From Hyphomicrobiales bacterium (lineage in GTDB: Bacteria > Pseudomonadota > Alphaproteobacteria > Rhizobiales > Rhizobiaceae): 64,000 nt of DNA. Under the pieces are notes generated by a model. That model was given only the letters and a program-made list of their open reading frames with translations, did not search any database and had not been told where the DNA came from. Below, in pieces: positions 28,557 to 37,634 of the stretch (position 1 is its first letter; the number at the start of each line of letters is the position of its first letter). Both the position numbers and the translations under genes were made by a program. The DNA lies in the NCBI GenBank assembly GCA_900468625.1, contig UBUL01000018.1, positions 62,001-126,000 of the forward strand, given 5' to 3'.

Positions 28557-29492
28557 ATGCCACTTCATCTTGAAACGCCGCTCCTTGAGTCCCGTCCGCT
28601 TAGCCAGGTATCGGGACGTCCCATCTGGCTGAAAATGGATGCTCTCCAGCCGCCCGGTTCCTTCAAGATCCGCGGCATCGGTGCTGCCTGCGAACATCAC
28701 GCGAGAAGCGGCAAGCGGCGCTTCGTCTCTTCCTCCGGCGGCAATGCCGGCATTGCGGTCGCCTATGCCGGGCGCTGCCTTTCGATCCCGGTAGCCGTCT
28801 TCGTTCCCGAGACGGCATCGGACCGGGCAAAGGCGCTGATCCGCCAGGAGGGCGCCGAGGTCTTCGTACACGGAGCATCCTGGCAGGAGGCAAACGAACG
28901 CGCGCTGCAGGCGGTCGATGCGGACACGGCTTTCATCCACCCTTTCGATGATCCGCTCCTCTGGACGGGCCATGCCACGATGATCGACGAGGTCGTCAGA
29001 GCCGGAGTCAAGTTCGATGCGGTCGTTCTATCGGTGGGCGGCGGTGGGCTGCTGGCTGGCGTTTCCGAAGGGCTCGACCGCAACGGCCTTCAAACTGTCC
29101 CGATCATCGCCGCCGAAACGGAAGGTGCCGCCTCGCTCGCAGCCGCGGTGAAATCAGGCAAGCCGGTGGAACTGCCAGCTATCACCAGCATCGCCACATC
29201 GCTTGGCGCTCGAAAGGTCGCCGAACGCGCCTTTGAGATCACCCGGAACAGGCCGGTCGATTGCGTTGTCGTCAGTGACCGGACCGCCGTCGATGCCTGC
29301 CTGCGCTTCCTTGACGATCATCGCGTCCTGGTGGAGCCGGCTTGCGGCGCCGCATTGGCCGTCGCCTACGCTCATGCGGATCGGCTGGCTCGCTTCGAAC
29401 GCGTGCTGATGATCGCCTGCGGCGGTGCGACCGCCACCCTTGCGCAGCTGCAGGCCTGGCAAGCCAGCCTGGCATCAGTAAGCAACAACTAA
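28557..29492 (+). CDS. PLP-dependent serine/threonine dehydratase-like enzyme
   Basis: Fold-type II PLP enzyme, 311 aa, resembling the serine/threonine ammonia-lyases of the eukaryotic SDS type rather than the IlvA type (no C-terminal ACT regulatory domain). The cofactor lysine is in PPGSFKIRG; SSSGGNAGIAVAYAG and VGGGGLLAGV form the substrate and PLP-phosphate loops. Probable reaction: L-serine or L-threonine to 2-oxo acid plus ammonia. The start is 34 bases after the dxr stop, so the two may be co-transcribed. It converges on hemA. Confidence 0.85.
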   Translation: MPLHLETPLLESRPLSQVSGRPIWLKMDALQPPGSFKIRGIGAACEHHARSGKRRFVSSSGGNAGIAVAYAGRCLSIPVAVFVPETASDRAKALIRQEGAEVFVHGASWQEANERALQAVDADTAFIHPFDDPLLWTGHATMIDEVVRAGVKFDAVVLSVGGGGLLAGVSEGLDRNGLQTVPIIAAETEGAASLAAAVKSGKPVELPAITSIATSLGARKVAERAFEITRNRPVDCVVVSDRTAVDACLRFLDDHRVLVEPACGAALAVAYAHADRLARFERVLMIACGGATATLAQLQAWQASLASVSNN

Positions 29493-29568
29493 CCTTATCG
29501 TCCTGAAAAGACATCGCGGAAATGGGCGCTGCGCCAGACGTTCCCGCAATGACGATGTGGATAGCGCG

Positions 29569-30780
29569 TTAAGCGACAGCCCTTGCGAGCGCACAGCGCG
29601 ACCAGAGTGCGTGCAGCGCGCCGACCAGCTGCTCGATATCGCCGTCCGAATGCAGCGGCGTCGGCGTGATGCGCAGGCGCTCGGTCTTCTTCGGCACTGT
29701 GGGATAGTTGATCGGCTGGACATAGACGCCGGCATCCAGCAGCAGGTCCGAAATCCACTTGCACTTGGCTGCATCGCCGACCATGACCGGCACGACATGG
29801 CTCGGGTTCGGCATATGCGGAATGCCCGCCGCATCGAGCTGGGTGCGCAGCTTGCGCACGCGATCCTGATGGCGCATGCGTTCGAACTGGCTGACCTTGA
29901 GATGCTGGATGGACGCAACGGCGCCGGCAGCGAGCGCCGGCGGCAGCGAGGTCGTGAAGATGAAGCCGGATGCAAACGAGCGGATGAAGTCGCAGAGCGC
30001 ACTCGAAGCGGCAATATAGCCGCCCATGACGCCGAACGCCTTGCCGAGCGTGCCTTCGATGACGGTCAGACGGTCCATCAGTCCCTCGCGCTCGGCAATG
30101 CCGCCGCCGCGCGGGCCGTACATACCGACGGCATGCACTTCGTCGAGATAGGTCATCGCGCCATACTTGTCGGCGAGATCGCAGATATCCTTGATGGGGG
30201 CGATATCGCCATCCATCGAATAGACGGATTCGAAGGCGATCAGCTTCGGCGCCTTCGGATCGGCGGCCTTCAGCTTGGCTTCGAGATCGTGCAGGTCGTT
30301 ATGCTTCCAGATGACCTTGTCGCACTTCGCATAGCGGATGCCTTCGATCATCGATGCGTGGTTCAATGCATCGGAAAAGATGATGAGGCCCGGAATGCGT
30401 GCGCCGAGCGTGCCGAGCGTCGCCCAGTTGGAGATATAGCCGGAGGTGAAGATCAGCGCGGCTTCCTTGCCGTGCAGATCGGCGAGTTCCTGCTCGAGCA
30501 GAATATGGTAGTGGTTGGTGCCAGAAATATTCCGGGTGCCTCCCGCACCCGCGCCACAGTGATCGATCGCCTCCTTCATCGCCTCGATCACTTTCGGATG
30601 CTGGCCCATGCCGAGATAGTCGTTGGAGCACCAGACGGTCACTTCCTGCGGGCCGTTGGGGGTGTGCCTGATAGCGCGGGGAAAATTGCCGCGGCGGCGT
30701 TCGAGATCTGCAAAGATCCGATAACGGCCCTCATTGTGAAGGCCTTCCAGCTCACCCTTAAAAAATGCTTCGAAATCCAT
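29569..30780 (-). CDS. hemA: 5-aminolevulinate synthase
   Basis: PLP enzyme condensing glycine and succinyl-CoA to 5-aminolevulinate, the C4 route to heme and cobalamin that marks Alphaproteobacteria. [21 protein letters not shown] is the usual start. [29 protein letters not shown] and the Schiff-base lysine in [14 protein letters not shown] are visible. I chose ATG 30780 rather than the in-frame ATG at 30783 or further upstream because GGAG is six bases away. 403 aa. The ALA made here also feeds the cobalamin pathway that needs CobST. Confidence 0.96.
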   Translation of the reverse strand: MDFEAFFKGELEGLHNEGRYRIFADLERRRGNFPRAIRHTPNGPQEVTVWCSNDYLGMGQHPKVIEAMKEAIDHCGAGAGGTRNISGTNHYHILLEQELADLHGKEAALIFTSGYISNWATLGTLGARIPGLIIFSDALNHASMIEGIRYAKCDKVIWKHNDLHDLEAKLKAADPKAPKLIAFESVYSMDGDIAPIKDICDLADKYGAMTYLDEVHAVGMYGPRGGGIAEREGLMDRLTVIEGTLGKAFGVMGGYIAASSALCDFIRSFASGFIFTTSLPPALAAGAVASIQHLKVSQFERMRHQDRVRKLRTQLDAAGIPHMPNPSHVVPVMVGDAAKCKWISDLLLDAGVYVQPINYPTVPKKTERLRITPTPLHSDGDIEQLVGALHALWSRCALARAVA

Positions 30781-30999
30781 CATCTGCTCCAGTACCGTGC
30801 GACCGTTTTCGAGAATGCCGGTTCGCACGTCAACCCCTATGCATTGCTTTCGCCTCCACTGCGGCAAATGGCCCCTAATTTTGAACAATTCCAGACAAGA
30901 ATAACCATTCACGTCAAATTGACAATCGAAACCACATCCCGGACGCGAAAACCGGAGCGGAGGCTTTTGCCCGCCGCTCCGGCGTTCCTCGTGGCAAAT

Positions 31000-31794
31000 C
31001 TATGCAGCAGCCACGGCGCGCTTCGCCATGACCTTGATCAAATTGGCACGATATTCGGCCGTCGCATGCAGGTCGGAGAGCAGCTCATCGGGATCGACGG
31101 TCACGCCCGCGACAGCCTCCGGCAGCCAGTTCGCCGCAAGCGCCTGCTCCATTGCGCCAAGACGGAAGACGCCGTTCGCACCCGCGCCGGTGACGGCAAC
31201 ACGCACGCCACCCGCGCCCTTGGCGACGAAGACACCCGTCATCGCGTAGCGAGAGGCCGGATTCGGAAACTTGGCGTAGCCCGCCCTTTCCGGTGCGTCG
31301 AAGGCGATGGAGGTGATCAGCTCCGCACCTCCCAGCGCCGTCTCGAACAGCCCGCGGAAGAAGTCGTCGGCTGCGATTTGCCGCCGGTCCGTGACGATGG
31401 TGGCGTTCAGCGCCAGCATCGCCGACGGATAGTCCGCTGCCGGATCGTTGTTGGCGACGGACCCGCCGATCGTGCCCATGTGCCGGACATGCGGATCGCC
31501 GATCATGCCGGCAAGGTCGCAGAGCGCCGGACAAACTGCGCGGATCGCCGCCGAGGAGGCAACCTCCGCATGGGTGGTCGCCGCCCCGATCGTGACCCTG
31601 CGGCCATCGACGCGGATCCCCTTGATCGAAGGGATATGCCGGAGATCGACGAGATCGCTCGGCGATGCCAGACGCTGCTTCATGGTGGCGATCAGCGTCA
31701 TGCCGCCGGAGACGTACTTGCCTTCGTCGGTATCGGACAGAAGCTTGACGGCTTCGTCGACCGAGGAGGCGCGATGGTAATTCGTTGCATACAT
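31000..31794 (-). CDS. FAD-binding medium subunit of a molybdenum hydroxylase (CoxM-like)
   Basis: FAD-binding subunit M of a xanthine dehydrogenase/CO-dehydrogenase-like heterotrimer, 264 aa. The N-terminal MYATNYHRASSVDEAVKLL and GGMTLIATMKQRLA form the FAD pyrophosphate loop. The second loop TIGGSVANNDPAADYPSAMLAL is also typical. The start at 31794 is preceded by GAGGAGGATAGGA. It is the third gene of the CoxS-CoxL-CoxM order on this strand, 20 bases after CoxL. Confidence 0.9.
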   Translation of the reverse strand: MYATNYHRASSVDEAVKLLSDTDEGKYVSGGMTLIATMKQRLASPSDLVDLRHIPSIKGIRVDGRRVTIGAATTHAEVASSAAIRAVCPALCDLAGMIGDPHVRHMGTIGGSVANNDPAADYPSAMLALNATIVTDRRQIAADDFFRGLFETALGGAELITSIAFDAPERAGYAKFPNPASRYAMTGVFVAKGAGGVRVAVTGAGANGVFRLGAMEQALAANWLPEAVAGVTVDPDELLSDLHATAEYRANLIKVMAKRAVAAA

Positions 31795-31814
31795 TGTCCT
31801 ATCCTCCTCTCGTT

Positions 31815-34160
31815 TCAGGCCGTGGCCTGCGCTGCTTCCCACACCTTGAGCGGGGTTGCCGGCATGGTCAGCCTGTTGTTGCCGATGGCGTCGGTAATGG
31901 CGTTGATCAGCGCCGGCGGCGAGCCGATGGCGCCCGCCTCGCCGCACCCCTTGATGCCAAGCGGATTGTTCGGGCACGGCGTGTTCTGGTGCGAAAGCTG
32001 GAAGGAGGGCAGATCGTCGGCGCGCGGCATGGTGTAATCCATGAAGCTCGCCGTCAGAAGCTGGCCGCTCTCGTCGTAATGAACGCTTTCCAGCAGCGCC
32101 TGGCCGATACCCTGCGCAATGCCGCCATGCACCTGTCCCTCGACGATCATCGGATTGATGATGTTGCCGAAGTCGTCGGCCGCGACGAACTGCACGATCT
32201 CGGTCTTTCCGGTTTCCGGATCGACCTCGACCTCGCAGATGTAGCAGCCGGCCGGGAAGGTGAAGTTCGCCGGATCGTAGAAGGCGGTTTCCTTCAGGCC
32301 CGGCTCCATGCCGGCGGGCAGGTTGTGCGCCGTATAGGAAGCGAGCGCCACCTGGAACCAGGGCAGCGTCTTGTCGGTACCGGCCACCTTCAGCTCGCCA
32401 TTCTCGATGACGATATCGCTTTCGTCGGCCTCCATCAGATGCGCGGCGATCTTCTTTGCCTTCGCCTCCACCTTGTCGAGCGCCTTGACGACGGCGGACA
32501 TGCCGACGGCGCCCGAGCGGGACCCATAGGTGCCCATGCCCATCTGCACCTTGTCGGTATCGCCATGTACGATGGAGACGCTGTCGATCGGCACGCCGAG
32601 CCGGTCGGCCACGAGTTGCGCGAAGGTCGTTTCATGCCCCTGCCCATGGCTGTGCGAGCCAGTGAGCACCTCGATCGTTCCGACCGCGTTCACCCGTACC
32701 TCGGCCGATTCCCACAGGCCGACGCCGGCCCCGAGAGACCCGACCGCCTGCGAGGGCGCAATGCCGCAGGCTTCGATATAGCAGCTCATGCCGATGCCGC
32801 GCTTCTTGCCCTGGCGGGCGGCCTCGGCCTTGCGGGCTGGAAAGCCGCTCCAATCTGCCTGCTGCATGGCCGCGTTGAGCGAAGCCTCGTAGTCGCCAGC
32901 ATCGTAGTTCATGATGACGGGCGTCTGATGGGGGAAAGAACGGATGAAATTGATCCTTCTGAGCTCCGCCGGCGAGACGCCGAGTTCGCGGGCCGCCGTT
33001 TCCACCGTGCGCTCCAGCAGATAGGTCGCTTCCGGCCGCCCTGCCCCGCGATAGGCATCGACGGGCACGGTATTGGTATAGACCGTGCGGACATTGGCAT
33101 GGATCGTCGGAATGTCATATTGGCCCGACAGCAGCGTCGCATAAAGATAGGTCGGCACCGCCGAGGAGAAGAGCGACATGTAGGCGCCGAGATTGGCGAT
33201 GGTATCGACCTTCAGCGCCGTCATGCGGTTTTGCGCATCGAAGGCCATCTTGACCTTGGAGACGTGATCGCGGCCATGCGCATCCGTGAGGAAGGCTTCG
33301 GTGCGGTCGGCCGTCCATTTGACGGGCACGCCGGTCTTCTTCGATGCCCACAGGCAGACGATTTCTTCCGGGTAAATGTAGATCTTCGAGCCGAAGCCGC
33401 CGCCGACGTCGGGCGCGATGACGCGGAGCTTGTTTTCCGGCGCGACATTGTAGAAGGCGCTCATGACGAGCCGGGCCACATGCGGGTTCTGGCTGGTCGT
33501 GTAGCAGGTATAGTGGTCTTCGGCCGCATCATAGATGCCGAGCGTGGCGCGCGGCTCCATGGCGTTCGGCGAGAGCCTGTTGTTGTGGATCTCGATTTCG
33601 GTGACGTGCGCAGCCTCGGCTATCGCCTTGTCGGTCGCTGCCGCGTCGCCCAGTTCCCAGTCGAAGATCAGATTGTTTGCCGCTTCCGGATGGATCTGCG
33701 GCGCGCCGGCTTTCAGCGCATCCACCGCCTCGACGACGGCAGGCAGTTCCTCGTAGTCGACGGCTACGGCTTCCGCCGCATCGCGTGCCTCGCCCAGACT
33801 GTCGGCAACGACGATGGCGACGGCGTCACCGACATAGCGGACGGTATCGACCGCCAGCGGCCGCCACGCGCCCATCTTCATCGGGGAGCCATCCTTTGAA
33901 TGGATCATCCAGCCGCAGATCAGATTGCCAATGCCATCGGCAAGCAATTGCTTGCCTTCAAGCACGCCGATCACGCCCGGCATGGAAAGAGCCGCCGATG
34001 CATCGATGCCCCTGATCTTCGCATGCGCATGCGGGCTGCGAACGAAATAGGCATATTTCATTCCCGGCGTCACCATGTCGTCGGTGTAGCGCCCCTTGCC
34101 CGTCAGAAATCGCTTGTCTTCCTTGCGCGTCACGCGCGCGCCAATGCCTTCCACGCCCAT
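31815..34160 (-). CDS. Molybdopterin-binding large subunit, form II CoxL-like
   Basis: Catalytic molybdenum-cofactor subunit of the xanthine oxidase family, 781 aa. GYIGARVTRKEDKRF-like opening (MGVEGIGARVTRKEDKRFL), GGGFGSK (Mo-cofactor binding) and AYRGAGRPE are visible. The last motif marks form II CoxL, in contrast to AYxCSFR of bona fide CO dehydrogenases. So the physiological substrate is probably not carbon monoxide. The start at 34160 is set by GGGAGG upstream. Maturation factors such as CoxD/E/F/G are not in the window. Confidence 0.9.
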   Translation of the reverse strand: MGVEGIGARVTRKEDKRFLTGKGRYTDDMVTPGMKYAYFVRSPHAHAKIRGIDASAALSMPGVIGVLEGKQLLADGIGNLICGWMIHSKDGSPMKMGAWRPLAVDTVRYVGDAVAIVVADSLGEARDAAEAVAVDYEELPAVVEAVDALKAGAPQIHPEAANNLIFDWELGDAAATDKAIAEAAHVTEIEIHNNRLSPNAMEPRATLGIYDAAEDHYTCYTTSQNPHVARLVMSAFYNVAPENKLRVIAPDVGGGFGSKIYIYPEEIVCLWASKKTGVPVKWTADRTEAFLTDAHGRDHVSKVKMAFDAQNRMTALKVDTIANLGAYMSLFSSAVPTYLYATLLSGQYDIPTIHANVRTVYTNTVPVDAYRGAGRPEATYLLERTVETAARELGVSPAELRRINFIRSFPHQTPVIMNYDAGDYEASLNAAMQQADWSGFPARKAEAARQGKKRGIGMSCYIEACGIAPSQAVGSLGAGVGLWESAEVRVNAVGTIEVLTGSHSHGQGHETTFAQLVADRLGVPIDSVSIVHGDTDKVQMGMGTYGSRSGAVGMSAVVKALDKVEAKAKKIAAHLMEADESDIVIENGELKVAGTDKTLPWFQVALASYTAHNLPAGMEPGLKETAFYDPANFTFPAGCYICEVEVDPETGKTEIVQFVAADDFGNIINPMIVEGQVHGGIAQGIGQALLESVHYDESGQLLTASFMDYTMPRADDLPSFQLSHQNTPCPNNPLGIKGCGEAGAIGSPPALINAITDAIGNNRLTMPATPLKVWEAAQATA

Positions 34161-34244
34161 CACATCCTCCCATCGGGGTTGCGGGCCTGGCATCACGCCG
34201 AGACGATCATCATCGGCGTTTCGCCAGACGGTCTCGGTGAAACT

Positions 34245-34733
34245 CTATTCGGCCGCTTGGCTCGCGGCGTTCATCTCGGCATTGGCTGAAAGCACTGCCT
34301 TGACGATGTTGTGATAGCCGGTGCATCGACAGATATTGCCTTCAAGCTCGCTGCGCACCGTCTTTTCGTCCAATGCCCCGCCATGACGATTGATCATGTC
34401 GACAGCAGTCATCACCATACCCGGCGTGCAGAAGCCGCATTGCAGGCCATGATGCTCCTTGAAGGCAGCCTGAACGGGGTGCAGCTCGCCACTGGCGGCC
34501 AGACCCTCGATGGTTGTGATCTTGGAGCCGGAAGCCTGAACGGCCAGGATGGAGCAGCTCTTCACCGACCTGCCGTCCATGTGAATGACGCAGGCGCCGC
34601 ACTGGCTGGTATCGCAGCCGACATGCGTTCCGGTCAGGCCGAGTTTTTCCCTGATGAAATGGACAAGCAGCGTGCGATCCTCGCACTCGCCGCTGACCGG
34701 ACGGCCGTTCACCGTCAAAGTCACTTTTGCCAT
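34245..34733 (-). CDS. 2Fe-2S small subunit of a molybdenum hydroxylase (CoxS-like)
   Basis: Iron-sulfur electron transfer subunit, 162 aa, with two clusters. The plant-type ferredoxin motif is [16 protein letters not shown] followed by a further Cys in VKSCS. The C-terminal one is CGFCTPGM...CRCTGY. Starts [19 protein letters not shown]. First gene of the coxS-L-M-like operon; the promoter lies upstream in 34734-35029, where I see no gene. A gap of 84 bases separates it from the large subunit. Confidence 0.93.
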   Translation of the reverse strand: MAKVTLTVNGRPVSGECEDRTLLVHFIREKLGLTGTHVGCDTSQCGACVIHMDGRSVKSCSILAVQASGSKITTIEGLAASGELHPVQAAFKEHHGLQCGFCTPGMVMTAVDMINRHGGALDEKTVRSELEGNICRCTGYHNIVKAVLSANAEMNAASQAAE

Positions 34734-35029
34734 ATTTTCCTCCTCGCCTCTCCTCCAGAGGCAAGGGCATCATTTGACTTTTTCGCAATCCAATCAACCT
34801 CTACTTTAGAGAGGAGGCTGATTTTCTGCTTGCCGTGGACTGTTTTGTTCTCCGAACGCGAGATTGCCTTTGTTCAGCAATAAAAAAACTGCCACCCGCC
34901 AATAGACAATCGTATTTTGCACGATATTTTCTATAGTTGCAGGACTGTAAAGACAGCCCATCGTGGTGGAGCTGAAGAATTGGGACGACGTTGGCCGGGG
35001 TTCGGCTTAACTAACGTTGGAGAGAGTAA

Positions 35030-35329
35030 ATGAAGAAAGTTCTTATGCTCGCATTGGTCGGCTTGTCTATCGCAAGCTGCACGCCGACCGAACAGGGCGC
35101 AGGCATTGGCGCGGCATCCGGCGCGATCATCGGCGGCGCAGTCACCGGCAACGTCCGTGGCGCGGCAGTCGGCGCAGCGATCGGCGGCGTCTCCGGCGCC
35201 GTCATCGGCAGCGTCCAGGAACAGCCCGGCCAGTGCTACTATCGCGACCGCTACGGTCGTCGCTACATCGACGATTGCCCGCGCGGCGGCTATCGCGGTG
35301 GATATGGCGGCGGTTACGGCGGCTATTGA
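35030..35329 (+). CDS. Glycine-zipper lipoprotein (YMGG-like)
   Basis: A 99-residue envelope lipoprotein. MKKVLMLALVGLSIASC has a lipobox-like LSIASC with Cys17. The middle is a glycine zipper (GAGIGAASGAIIGGAVTG, then AAVGAAIGGVSGAVIG), as in YMGG/Rick_17kDa-type proteins. The C-terminus is tyrosine/glycine/arginine-rich (RGGYRGGYGGGYGGY). Start supported by GGAGAGAG. Function unknown, probably in the outer membrane. A perfect terminator hairpin follows. Confidence 0.85.
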   Translation: MKKVLMLALVGLSIASCTPTEQGAGIGAASGAIIGGAVTGNVRGAAVGAAIGGVSGAVIGSVQEQPGQCYYRDRYGRRYIDDCPRGGYRGGYGGGYGGY

Positions 35330-35351
35330 TCGATATTTCACTGAAATTTCG

Positions 35352-35380
35352 AAAGTCCCGGGCCGCGGTCCGGGACTTTT
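35352..35380 (+). terminator. Intrinsic terminator after the glycine-zipper lipoprotein
   Basis: AAAGTCCCGG (35352-35361) and CCGGGACTTT (35370-35379) are perfectly complementary with an 8-base loop and end in a T-run. It is 22 bases after the stop. The rest of the gap to tamA (to 35643) shows no further feature. Confidence 0.8.
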
Positions 35381-35643
35381 CGATTCCGGCGGCAAAGAAC
35401 CTTTGGCGTCGGCGCAGCCAGCCAGAGCCTGCAAGAGCAACTCCGGCGCGCCGTTCTTCAGCCCGCCCGAATATGTGGAAACCTGCCCTGAAATCCGGGC
35501 GTTTTACCCGCTGACGGTCATGTTTTACCGTGTTTTGACTTCAAAACGGTACACCTGAGAGACTTTTGCCTCTATGGTGGCCGCGCGTTAACTCCCGGGA
35601 AACGTCAAACCGAGTAAGTTCTCATGTAACCGTAAAGCGGCGT

Positions 35644-37569
35644 ATGCATAAAAGAACTGAACCGAAGAAGAGTATTGCGTATCGGCAGGCAGGAACCGTG
35701 GCAGCGGTTGCGGCAGCGCTTGCGCTTGGTCCGATGTATGCTGGAAATGCCTTTGCATTCAAGCTCTTCGGAATCAAGCTCTGGGGTGAGGATGAAACGG
35801 CGGATCAGGTTTCCGATCCCGTCCATTACACGGTCGATTTCAGGGCCGACAATCTCGACAAGGACCTGAAGGAAGCGCTGAACCAGAGTTCGATGCTGGT
35901 TTCCGACAAGGACAAGCCCGTGTCCGGCGACCTCGGTGTCGTCGTGAAGGCGCGCGACGATCGCGATCGGCTGATCGCCACGCTCTACGAAAAGGCCCGT
36001 TACGGCGGCGTGGTTACCATTTCCGTCAACGGCACCCCGATCGATGCGTTGCCGCCGACGCCCACCTTCAGCCGTGCCGCACCCGTCGCCGTTACCATCA
36101 GCGTCAATCCCGGACCGGTCTTCAAGCTTGGCAGGATAAACCTGCTTGGCGATGCCGCCCGGCTGGACCCGGCAAATTATGGCCTCGTACGCGGCGGCGA
36201 TGCCGGCTCCCTGACGATTCTGAAGGCAGGCGACAAGATGGTCGCCGATTTCAAGAACGAGGGGCATCCGCTCGCCAAGCTCGAAAAGCGCGAGGTCGTC
36301 GCCGATCATGCGACCAATACGGTCGACGTTTCGCTGAAAGTCGACAGCGGCCCGGTCGCTCCTTTCGGCAATGTCGGCGTCACCGGTCAGAAGTCGGTCG
36401 ATCCGGATTTCATCAAGCGCTATGCCCGCATCAATGAAGGCAAGCCCTACTCGCCGGACGAATTGAAGAAGGCATCGGACCGACTGAGAAAGCTCGGCGT
36501 CTTTTCAAGCGTCACCATCCGCGAGGCCGACAAGCTGGCGCCCGATGGCAGCATCCCGACGACCATCGAGGTGTCGGAAGGCAAGCAGCGCTTCTTCGGC
36601 GTCGGCGCGCAATATTCCACCATCGACGGTTTCGGCCTGCAGGGCTATTGGGGGCATCGCAACCTGACGGGACGCGCCGACTCGCTGCGCATCGAGGGAT
36701 CTGTCTCCCGCATCGGCGAGACCACGAATGTCGGCAAGCTGGATTACGCTGCCGGCATTACCTATGTGCGGCCGGCCACCTTCTACCCCTCGGCAACCCT
36801 CACGGCAGGCCTCAAGATGCAGAGCCTGCATCCGGACGCCTACGACGCCGATACCATCACCGCAAGCGGCAGTCTCGCCTACGAAATCAACGATCAGGAT
36901 ACCGTTTCCGCCGGCGGTGAAGTGTCTTACGAAAAGGACACGACCGACGCCTTCGGAAAGCAGAATTATCTGACGGTCGCGATCCCGCTCGAATATGTCC
37001 GCGATACGCGCGACAACAAGCTGGACCCGACCGAAGGATATCGTGCCTCGATCAGCGCCAAGCCGAGCTACGAGGCGATGGGCGGCACGGTTTTCAGCTC
37101 CTTCGAGGGCTCGATCACCGGCTACAAGGGCATAGGCGCCAACAACAACGTGGTCTTTGCCGGCAAGCTCGCTGCAGGCTCGCTGCTGGGTGCAAACAGC
37201 ATCCAGGATATTCCCGCCACCCGGCGCTTCTATGCCGGCGGCGGCGGCTCGGTGCGCGGCTACAGCTATCAGGAAATCTCGCCTTATAATTCTCACGGTG
37301 ATGAAACCGGCGGGCGCTCCTATGTGACCGCCTCCTTGGAAGCGCGGGTGAAGATCACCGATACGATCGGCGTCGTACCCTTCGTCGATATGGGCAGCGT
37401 CACCGACAGCGTCTTGCCCGACGGCTCCGACCTGCGCATTGGCGCTGGCGTCGGCTTGCGCTACGCTACCCCCTTCGGTCCGATCAGGCTCGATGTCGCC
37501 GTGCCGTTGAAGAAATATGACAATGGCACATCTTATGGCATCTATGCAGGCATCGGTCAGGCCTTCTGA
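35644..37569 (+). CDS. tamA: Outer-membrane translocation protein TamA (BamA-like)
   Basis: Omp85-family outer-membrane protein of the translocation and assembly module. The 641-residue product has an N-terminal signal (TVAAVAAALALGPMYAGNAFA), POTRA-like repeats (about 60-300) and a beta-barrel domain with the hallmark GGGGSVRGY. The C-terminus ends in a beta-strand with Phe (YGIYAGIGQAF), the usual outer-membrane insertion signal. ATG 35644 is used because the frame further upstream is not signal-like. It is followed by tamB after 65 bases. Confidence 0.92.
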   Translation: MHKRTEPKKSIAYRQAGTVAAVAAALALGPMYAGNAFAFKLFGIKLWGEDETADQVSDPVHYTVDFRADNLDKDLKEALNQSSMLVSDKDKPVSGDLGVVVKARDDRDRLIATLYEKARYGGVVTISVNGTPIDALPPTPTFSRAAPVAVTISVNPGPVFKLGRINLLGDAARLDPANYGLVRGGDAGSLTILKAGDKMVADFKNEGHPLAKLEKREVVADHATNTVDVSLKVDSGPVAPFGNVGVTGQKSVDPDFIKRYARINEGKPYSPDELKKASDRLRKLGVFSSVTIREADKLAPDGSIPTTIEVSEGKQRFFGVGAQYSTIDGFGLQGYWGHRNLTGRADSLRIEGSVSRIGETTNVGKLDYAAGITYVRPATFYPSATLTAGLKMQSLHPDAYDADTITASGSLAYEINDQDTVSAGGEVSYEKDTTDAFGKQNYLTVAIPLEYVRDTRDNKLDPTEGYRASISAKPSYEAMGGTVFSSFEGSITGYKGIGANNNVVFAGKLAAGSLLGANSIQDIPATRRFYAGGGGSVRGYSYQEISPYNSHGDETGGRSYVTASLEARVKITDTIGVVPFVDMGSVTDSVLPDGSDLRIGAGVGLRYATPFGPIRLDVAVPLKKYDNGTSYGIYAGIGQAF

Positions 37570-37634
37570 TAAACCGCGGAATTGTCGCAGGCCTTTCAGC
37601 ACATGATTACGAAATTGAGGCTACTGTTGCTTTC

